Below are positions 55,523 to 64,000 of a stretch of 64,000 nucleotides of DNA, in pieces. Positions within the stretch are counted from its first letter, which is position 1; every line of letters starts with the position of its first letter. The stretch is from NCBI GenBank assembly GCA_037176885.1, contig JAWWNJ010000009.1, forward strand, positions 1,550,001-1,614,000. Direction: 5' to 3'. This stretch comes from Favolaschia claudopus. Lineage: Eukaryota > Basidiomycota > Agaricomycetes > Agaricales > Mycenaceae. Made by a program: the position numbers and the translations under genes. Under the pieces are notes generated by a model. That model was not told the origin of the DNA, did no database searches, and saw only the letters and a list, made by a program, of their open reading frames with translations.

Positions 55523-57581
55523 ATGTCCCTCAAGTCGGGACTGGACGACTTGTCGAGATATAGAAATGCCTATTTTCTAGCCCTCTGCGTAGCACTCGGC
55601 AGTCTCTTCTATGGATACGACGTGTATGTATCCTCATGTCCGCTGAACCTGTGCTGAGGCCATTTCGATAGTGGATTAATCGGAGGAATACTGTCTCTTG
55701 AATCGTTTCAAACTTATTTCGGTCTCGACCAGGTGAATCCCAGCCAAAAGGCGTGGCTGACCGGAAACATCGTTGCGGTTCTGCAAGTTGGTTGTCTGTA
55801 TGGAACCGCCGTTCAAAATTGTGCAACCGAGGAATAACAAGCATGATAGTTTCGGCGCGCTAGGTGTGGGGTCGCTTTCGAGTCGGTTTGGACGCAAGCC
55901 TTGTCTACTGGTTTCGGGCATCGTTTTTATCCTTGGGAGCGTTCTTCAGGCTGTTGTCGGCCTAGGAGGGACTCGGGCGCATGCTTTAGGATTACTTTAT
56001 CTTGGCCGGTACGCATGAATTTTTCGGCCAGCCGTGGTGCATAAAGTAACGGGCAGCAGATTCGTTGGTGGGGTTGGGGTAGGGATGGTGACGGCGCTCG
56101 TGCCCTCGTATGTTTCGGAATGCACTCCGCAGGTAATTCCTCACTTGGTGTACTTGCCCATCCCATCTGAGAGTTGAAGGCCATTCGTGGCAGATGTACA
56201 GGGCTGATACAACTTGCGATTAACGTTGGTATCATGTTGTCTTGTGCGTGTCTCCATTTCTGTTTTCGAGAATACGACTGAGCCATCGTATTTCAGTTTG
56301 GGTCAATTACTTTGCCTCCAAATACATTCCTTCTAGTGAATCCCAGTGGCGTGTTCCTTTTGCACTCCAGTAAGACGATATGTGCTATGCGTTTTTCATG
56401 TTCTCATAGACAACAGGATTGTTCCTGGAGTACTATTCGTCGGTGTAATGCCGTTCTTACCCGAGTCCCCTCGCTACTTAGTCGAAAGGGAGCGCTATGA
56501 CGCCGCCGCACGAATGCTGGCGTCTGTAACACGGGCCAGCGTCGACGACCGCATTGTCCTCGAGACAATCGAGGAAATCAAAGCCGATTTCGCTGGAAAG
56601 CGACAGTTTTCGACGATGCAGCAAATTAGGCGAATGGGAGAGTCGCAGGGAATTGCCCTGAGATGCTTCATTCCTTCGCTTGTCATGTTCTTCCAGCAAT
56701 GGACGGGCACCAATGCGATAAATTATTTCAGTCCTCAGATATTTGGTAGTTTGGGGATTGATGGAACTACAGCTGAACTTTTCGCTACTGGTAGGAAGAA
56801 TAGTTATGTGAAGGAAATTGGAGCTGACTCGAGTGTCTAGGGGTTTATGGCGGAGTGAAGGTCAGAACGATATCATGGCTTCTAGTTCGGAGAACTCAGT
56901 GATCGCAGGTTGTTTCAGTCGCCTCTGCACTGGCTATTGCGGTGGAAAGCTTCGGGCGCAAGAAGTCTCTGATCCTCGGAGGACTGGGGCAGAGTGCAAT
57001 GATGCTTTGGATTGCCTGTTACAGCGCTCTTCATCCTACTCCCACTGTTGCTACTCCTGCGAGTTACCTGTCCATCGTTGCGGTATACCTTTACGGTGTA
57101 TTCTTCAGCGTAGGATGGGGTCCTATTCCGTGGGTCGTTGCTGCCGAAGTCGCCCCAAATCATCTGCGGACTGCAGTGATTTCGGCTGCGACTGGAGTCA
57201 ACTGGTCCGTCTTTGCTGTTTCATTCAATGTGTTATCTTACACCGATAACCCTCAGGCTATTTTCTCTCACAATATCCAAAATCACGCCAATCATGCTGC
57301 ACGATCTCGGATATGGAACGTTTCTCGTGTTCGGGTTTAGCTGCCTTTTGATGGCGTTCTGGGCATGGCTTTGCCTGCCTGAAACCGCTGGATATGGGTT
57401 GGAAGAAATTGGTCTGTTGTTTGAGAAAGATGTTATTCTGCGTGCTTTGCAGGATGCGCCTGGAGGCAAAATTTTTATTGGACACAGACGGGCCGCGTCG
57501 GTGGTGAGACTCACTTCGATTTCAACCCTGAGGACGGAGGATCCGGAGGCTGCGGCGCTGCTTGGTAATAGCGAGTCATAG
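55523..57581 (+). CDS. Sugar transporter, copy B, complete
   Basis: MFS sugar porter, intact counterpart of the truncated copy A. It starts MSLKSGLDDFSRYRNAYFLA at 55523. Introns join VLQVGCL to FGALGVGSLSSRFGRKPC, YLGR to FVGGVGVGMVTALVPS, and TPQ to AIRGRCTGLIQLAINVG; later come PESPRYLVERERYD, QQWTGTNAINYFSPQIF and GWGPIPWVVAAEVAP. The C-terminal part absent from copy A is FSCLLMAFWAWLCLPETAG with YGLEEIGLLFEKD, ending LLGNSES at 57581. The substrate is unknown; the PETAG end is typical of hexose and related sugar porters. Confidence 0.88.
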
Positions 57582-57795
57582 AAAATACCTGGCATGTAGA
57601 TATACTAGACGTCGCTAACTTCCAATTTGACAACATTATCTGGCTCAGCGCGTTGTCTGAATTTCATTTGTCCTAGACTTGGCCGAAGTTGGAAGGATTA
57701 TTGCCTTGGGACAATGCGTATTTGGTCGTATTAGGCAACGCGAACACTTGACTTGGGCTACGCGCTCAGGTCTCGAGTGCCGCTCTCCCCCAGCC

Positions 57796-60700
57796 ATGAT
57801 GAAAACACGCAGAAAAAGCAAGGCTGCCGCCGCCGCAGCGGCTGCCGACGATAACGACGCGGCTTCCCCTTCTGCAGAGGATGGCCAGCGCCTCACCATA
57901 TTTATACCTTCCGACATTGACCTGGATACTCTGTCCAATCTCCTACCCGAAACGAGCATTACTACGCAGACCCCAGATGGTGTCGTCGAGCTCTACCGAC
58001 AACTTGTTGACTTGGCTGCAAAGCTCGATGTGGCTGTCAGGGAACGAGACGAGGACCATGCAGAAGTTGAACGGATAGAGGTGGAATTGGACCAGGCAAT
58101 CCAGGACAAAGAGGCTTTGTCCAAAGATTTGGAGGGGTCTGCGGAGTCTTTGCAGACTGAGTTGAAACAGGTCAAGCAGCAGCGGGATGAACTCTGTGCG
58201 TGTTTCATTCACTCGGGTGGCGGACCCACAATTCACGAGGTTCTTGCATTCCAGTGTCATCCCAGGCATCTCTACAGGCTCAAATAGCCGCACTGTCGAC
58301 TTCTCAATCCTCGTCCTCCACCGAGGTCGATACTTTGAAACGTCGTGTGGACGACACGGAACGTGAAAAACGCGACCTCATTGGTGTAATTAGTCGCTTG
58401 AAGCAGGATAGCTCACAGCGAGAAGGTGCGCAACAACAGTGTTTTGCTATTTCGATTCATTAAGCAGAGTGCAGAGGAAATTCAAACCCTTCGGGCTAAT
58501 CTGAAGGAGGCACGACAGGATCACCAGACTTTGGAGAGCCAAGTCAGAGAGCTTAGGTCGACGGAAACTTCGACAAAGGTGCGTGCAAGCAATTTGGGTG
58601 TTTTCTTGGCTGATCAATTACCACAGTTCAAACTCGAGTCCCTCACTCAACAGCTTCAACTCTCCCAGTCCGAGGCCGAGCGCACTGCCGCTGAACTCAC
58701 CGCCAAGTCAGAAGAATATTCGAAGTACAGAAGAGAAAAACATGCAGAACTTGTTACTCTCCAAGCCAATTTCGACGCTCTGACACAAAGCAATGCATCC
58801 ACACAAGCCTCGCTGAAATCTATCCAGTCAACCCATACCGCCCAGACTCACCAACTTACGCAGGCTCTGGCGCGCGTTCAAGATCTAACTGGCCAACTTG
58901 CTGAACAAGAAGCGACCTATGCGAGTGAAGCGAGTGGGCTGCGAAGGCTTGTGACTATGATGGAAGAGCGGGAGACCAAAGCGAAAGAGATTGTCGACAA
59001 CATCGAACGCGAGTGGGCTGGTGTTGGAGAGAAGGCAGAGCAGAGGGAGACAGCGTTGAGGGAGAAAGTCGAGAGTGAGAGGAAAGCGCGAGAGGATGCT
59101 GAGAAGCGTGCGGAACAACTCGAGGAAGTGATTGAGCGCATGGGTCGCGGTGACTTGCCTGCTCCTGGTCCCCGCGGGCTCGACCTCACAGCGGACGCAA
59201 TTATGGGCCTCAGTCCTACCGTCGCCATGGTCAGTAAAGCGCAGAAGACTGGAAAGACCTTCACCGAGGTCTATACGGACTACGTTCGATTGCAAGAGGA
59301 TTTCGCTCGGAAGTGCACAGAGTATGACCGCATGGACCAAACCCTGGCTAGCGTACTCGCTCAAATCGAAGAACGTGTGCGTTGCTTTTTTTATCTTCTA
59401 TATGCACGATTTCAAACCAGGATCATAGGCCCCAATTTTATCCCAGCAGCGAGCGGAATACGAACGGTTACAGTCTGAAGCTTCGCACTTGGCTTCCCAA
59501 CTATCGCAGGCCCTTGCCGACCGCGACTCTCAGGCCTCCCTTGCTCAGGAAAATTCACAGAAATTGGCACGCTCTACTCGAGAAAACGATCTTCTTCAAC
59601 AACAGCTCACCGACCTTGGTCGTCAAATCCAGCAGCTTCTGCGCGAAATCGCTCGTCGTGACGATCCATCCATTCCCTCTGATGCCGACATCGAAATGTT
59701 GTCTTCCGCCCCTCCCGAGACCATTGACGGTGTCATCAGCAATAACCTGGTTCTGTTCCAGTCCATCGGGGAATTGCAGGAGCAGAACCAGAAGCTGCTC
59801 AAGGCGGTTCGTGATCTCGGAGACAAAATGGAGAGTGAAGAGCGGGATTACAAGGCGGGAATGGAGCTGGAGCAGGCGGCGGCTGTTGCCGAGGCGCATG
59901 AGGCAATTCAAGCGCTTACCGACCAACTGGACAGGCAAAAGAGTAGCAGCGAAACCATCATCAAGGCGTACGTGAAGGAGCGCGACGCTTTGAAGGCTAT
60001 GTTGGCGCGGCTGGAGAGTGGGGGTATCACGTCTCACTCGGAATCGATTGGCTTTGGTGATGGTTTGCCGCCGACTTCGAGTGATCTGGCCAAGGAGCTG
60101 GCGGAGATGCAGAATCAGTTCGAGGCATACCGGACCGAGATGGGCGTCGACGCCGTGCATCTGAGGGAGGAGGTCATCGCATCCCAACGCGAGGTCGGCC
60201 AGCTTAGTGCTGCGCTCGCCAAAGCCAACGCTAGGATCGAGTACTTGTCAGGTGCGTGCTCTGTCACCGGTGGGACCGCTGGACTTTTTTTCGACGAGAA
60301 TTTTTTTTTCCAGACCGACACAGGCTCAGCCAAGACCAGTTTGCTGTCCATAATCGGGAGATCGACGATCTTACGAAGAGGAATCAACAGCTTTTCGACC
60401 AATGGACCCGTATCGACATTGAATGCAGTCGTGCGACCGAAGATTTGCAGACTGCTAATGGTCGTATCGAGCAATTGCGGAATGAGTGTGCCAATCTCCG
60501 TGCGGAAAAGAAGATTTGGGAGGTTTGTTTTCACCTGCCGCTTTGTGTCCGTAATTGATCGTATGGTTCAGAGTGTGCAGGGCCGTCTTGTCGAGGAGAA
60601 CAAAACTTTGGCGATGGAGCGGTCGCATCTTTCGGATCTCATGAGTAACGTTCAGAAGATGCACAACGATCTTGAGAAATCGGGAGAGAATGATCGTAGA

Positions 60701-63700
60701 CGCCTCGAGAACCAGGTGCAGATGTATGAAGGCCAAGCGTAAGTGCATCAATATGAGGATTCTAGTTCGTCTCACACTAGGTGGCAGGCAAGATCTGAGA
60801 GTCCAATTGACGCAAGAGCGCGATAGCACACGGCATATTTCTTTGCAAAAGGAAATTGAAATGAAGGAAATGCAAAGTCGTCTCGATAAGGCTGTACGAG
60901 GCGTCACATTCATTTCACGGGACCACGCATACTAATGATGTTTAGGCGCAAGAACTTTCTAAAACAAGAGAATCATTGGTTGGGGCGGAAACGAGCAAAC
61001 TTCATCTTGAGCAGCGTGTTGAAGAACTTTCACGACGACTCCAGGGCAACGACGAGAAACTGGCTGTTTATGAACGTCGTTCGAGCGGTACTATCGCTCA
61101 GCCTATGGATCAAGACCTGACCCGCGAGCAGCAGCTTGAGACCGAGGTTGCAGAACTCCGGTATGTTTTCAGGTCATCCAGCGAAAATTTTGCTGATTAT
61201 ATATGCTCCAGATCCGCGCTGAAAGTTGCTGAGCTTGATCTGGCCACTGCGCGTAGTCACGTTGAACAGTTCCGAGAAATCAGTGAGGCGAACGAAGCTG
61301 CATTGAAGAGCTTGGATGGGACGTACGATGAATACAAGACATCGACCGAGGCGCAGCTTGTCACGCAGAAGGTGCGTATCATTCGCGAAGCATACGCAGT
61401 CGATCTGATTTTCTATCAAGTCTGAATACGCTGCCGTTCAAGAGAAACTCAACAATGCTCAGGAAGAATTGACGCAGTTCACTTCCAAATACAACGAGCT
61501 TCAGAAATCGTTGGAAACGGAACGCACTGCTTGGCTCAACGACAAGAAGGTTCTGGAGGATACCATTGCTGATCTCGGCACATCGGAAAAGGTCTCTGAA
61601 AGCGACCGTACGTCTCGTGAAAACGAGGCGCGGCAGTTGGAAGAGCGCGTCAAAATAGCAGAGGAACGAGCTGAGCAAGCTGTACTGGCACATGCCGAAT
61701 CGATCAAAACTATCTCCGGTATGAAGCAACAACTGTCAACAACGCAGGCATTAGCCCGGGATCATCAAACTGCGGCTGAGACAGCGGTAGCTAAACTCAC
61801 TTCTTCAGAAAGTAGTTGGGCTTTGCAGAAAGAGGCGCTTGACAAGGAAGTCGCGGATCTGAATAAGCGGTGTGTCTTTTTTGCGGCATAAATTTACACG
61901 TCTTGATGTCTTCGTAGATGCCAGGATCTCACCACCCAAAACTCCCTCCTTCATCAACACCTCGAGTCCGTCAGCTCGCAAGCTGCTAGAATTAGGCAGG
62001 CTGCCGATTCGTCAACCGCGCCGAAAGAGGGCCAGTCAACATCGACTGATGACAGCGACGCAAAACTCTCCGAACTGCGCTCTGTGGTTGCATACTTGCG
62101 CAAGGAAAAAGAGATCGTCGACCTTCAACTTGAACTGAGCAAGCAGGAGAACGCGCGCTTGAAGACTCAGATTGAGCATTTGACTCAGACACTGAAAGAC
62201 ACTCGGGCCACGCTCTCCGAAGTGGGTTTTTAACTTTCCATCGGATTTCATAATCTCATCCCGAATCGCAGGAACGGGAACGCGCAGTTGAATCCGCCAC
62301 GTCATCGGCTCAACATGCGGAACTCGTCGAGCGTATTAATCAATTGAATATTCTGCGCGAAAGCAATGCCACTCTACGTGCCGAGTCGGAGAATCACGCC
62401 AAGCGGTCTCGGGAACTCGAAGCCAGGCTGAAACAACTCTCTGCGCAGCTCAACCCCGCGAAGGAACAGGCGCGAGTGGCACAGGCGGAGTTGGAAGCTC
62501 GTAAGAGTCAGATGACGCGGTTAGAGGAGGAGAATCGGAAATGGCAGGAGCGCAACACGCAACTCTTGAGCAAGGTATGCGCCACCTCGATCAATTCCTC
62601 CTCGGATTCTCATTCTAGCAGTACGATCGCATTGACCCTGCTGAGGTCCAGTCGCTCAAAGACGAGATTGAACGGCTCAAAACTCAGATGTCTGAAGCTG
62701 TGAGTGCCAAAGAGGAGCAAGAGAGGGCTCTACAGACCCAGCGCAAACATGTGAGTGCTATTCCTGCGATTCTGATCAACTCATTCACGCGTAATCCGCA
62801 GACCGAACTGGTGGAAAACAATCTCCGGAGCTACAGAGAGTCAAACACTCGCAATAACGAGAGCTTTAAAGCTCGATTGGGTCAAATGAATACGGAGAAA
62901 TCGACTCTCGTTGCCGAAAAGCAGGTTCTTCTTGGGAAGATCGCTGCACTGGAGGCGGAAATTAAGACTGTTCGCGACTCTCAAGCCAGTTCTGACGCCG
63001 AAAAGGCCGTAAATGCACAAAACTCTTCTGCAGAGGTTTCTGCACAAACAGCCGCTATTGTTTGTCATCTTTTTGTCCGTATTTCGCCTGCTTATGTTTT
63101 GTAGGAGGCTTTGCGTGCCGAGCGAGATGCACTCTTGACTGAGAAAGCCAATTGGGTCAATGCCTCGACGGCCGCCCCTGTGCCCGCTGAAGCAGAGGAA
63201 ATGAAGCGTCAGTGGGACGCGGAAAAGGCCGACCTCCTTAAGGCTCGAGATGCCGCCCAAGCGAGTGTCAAGGTATTGCCATTGTCGGTGTTACAAGTAA
63301 AGTCATTGACTTTGATTTCTTAGGAAGCGGAAAAGAAACTTGCCGATGGCAAGGCGTTACAGGACAGACTGATGACTAAAGTACGCGAGCAGGCTACAAA
63401 ACTCCACGCGGCGAACGACACCCAGGCGACCGCCGTAGCTGCTGCTATCGTACAAACCCAAAGCGAGATGCAAAGTTCCGGCCAGGCGCCGTCGGAAGAT
63501 CTCGTTAAAAAGCATGCCGAAGAATTGCAGGCTCTGCAGGAAAGCTTGTCAGCGAAACACGCAGCAGAACTCAAAGCCGCCGTTGATGCTGCTCGTGCAG
63601 AGGCGGCTGCTGCAGCCCCTGCTGGCACTTCTGCGGGCCAGCCTCCTGCTGATACGAATGCTCTGATTGCTGCCGCTGTTGAGAAGCACGATAAAGAGAT

Positions 63701-64000
63701 GGAGCAGAGTCGACAGGACGAGATCATGTCCGCTGTTGAGAGAGGACGAGTCGAATCCTCTTCGAAACTTAGATTGAAGGAGCAGCAACTGGTTAGGACG
63801 CAAAAGAAGGTGAAGGATCTCGAGGCACAGATTCTTCAATGGCAGAACCAAGGACTCGTTCCCGCATCTACACCAGCAGCAACTGCAAGTTCTTCTGCAG
63901 CCGCATCTGGTTCAGCACCTGCAGCTGCCCCTCCGTCGTTACCACCTGCTTCTGCCTCGCCCTCGACAACCACTGCTCCAGATCCTGCGGCGGCAGCAAA
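57796..64000 (+). CDS. mlp1: Tpr/Mlp1-type nuclear pore basket protein, 5' part
   Basis: Start of a very long coiled-coil protein that runs off the right edge. It begins MMKTRRKSKAAAAAAAADD, then LLPETSITTQTPDGVVELYR, and continues as almost unbroken heptad-rich helix (EVERIEVELDQAIQDKEAL, RDEVIASQREVGQLSAALAK with a changed first residue, HNREIDDLTKRNQQLFDQW, VQGRLVEENKTLAMERSHL). The segment around 60150-61100 resembles the conserved Tpr/Mlp1-2 domain. At least a dozen introns of about 50-60 nt occur, for example at 58197, 58565, 59374 and 60251. The Ala/Pro/Ser-rich end near 63880-64000 may begin the low-complexity C-terminal region. Expected place is the nuclear basket, in mRNA export and checkpoint scaffolding. 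Confidence 0.85.

Larger units (their letters stand above)
53858..57342 (+). repeat. Duplicated block, copy B (no retrotransposon)
   Basis: Matches copy A from GCCGGTTCTTGATGCTC at the left through the transporter gene. It retains the uninterrupted target site of the retrotransposon near 53920-53930 and the complete transporter 3' end. Confidence 0.9.

Overview
The window reads as nuclear DNA of a filamentous basidiomycete, most likely an agaricomycete. Nearly every gene is cut by several 45-70 nt GT-AG introns with CTAAC/CTGAC-like branch points. The families also fit: an agaricomycete-type multi-pass membrane protein, a serine-rich GPI-type cupredoxin, a Pob3 without an HMG box, and a 622-residue alpha-actinin. 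No species can be named from sequence alone. Splice sites were read by eye; where exon lists are given, the spliced lengths are multiples of three and join conserved protein blocks.

Layout. 0-4.8 kb: an F-box gene and a multi-pass membrane protein gene, both minus. 4.8-6.0 kb: mitochondrial porin (VDAC). 6.2-10.7 kb: cofilin and alpha-actinin on the minus strand, separated by a decayed tandem copy of the same two genes. 10.9-13.2 kb: FACT subunit Pob3. 13.3-15.5 kb: a type-B carboxylesterase. 16.2-18.1 kb: an unknown protein with internal repeats. 18.3-19.5 kb: RanGAP. 19.7-21.8 kb: a sugar transporter. 22.5-23.5 kb: a cupredoxin. 24.3 kb: tRNA-Lys(UUU) with a 10-nt intron. 24.8-35.2 kb: two paralogous genes of unknown function in opposite orientation, flanking a long Ser/Thr kinase gene that has three MluI cell-cycle boxes upstream.

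35.8-57.6 kb is a repeated, transposon-bearing region. A block carrying a Cdc25-like phosphatase and a sugar transporter occurs twice (A, about 35.8-46.1 kb; B, about 53.9-57.3 kb). A full-length non-LTR retrotransposon with one intact 2173-codon ORF has inserted just upstream of phosphatase A. Copy B supplies the empty site and shows a 6-bp target duplication. Transporter A has lost its C-terminus; transporter B is complete. From 57.8 kb to the right edge runs the 5' part of a Tpr/Mlp1 nuclear-basket coiled-coil gene, cut by the window.

The most unusual part is 46.1-53.7 kb, between the two blocks. It holds no conventional gene, but it is packed with well-formed spliceosomal introns: about 25 on the plus strand between 50.35 and 53.65 kb, and a minus-strand series built on a core repeated about every 95 bp between 46.55 and 47.29 kb. 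The two series point away from each other, and each starts at a compact TATA-containing, apparently bidirectional promoter. One promoter (47664-47767) is a near-perfect inverted repeat of TATA plus ACGCGT. The short exon-like spacers do not form a continuous reading frame where I checked. I propose a multi-micro-exon, probably non-coding or very fast-evolving locus type as the best candidate here for something undescribed.
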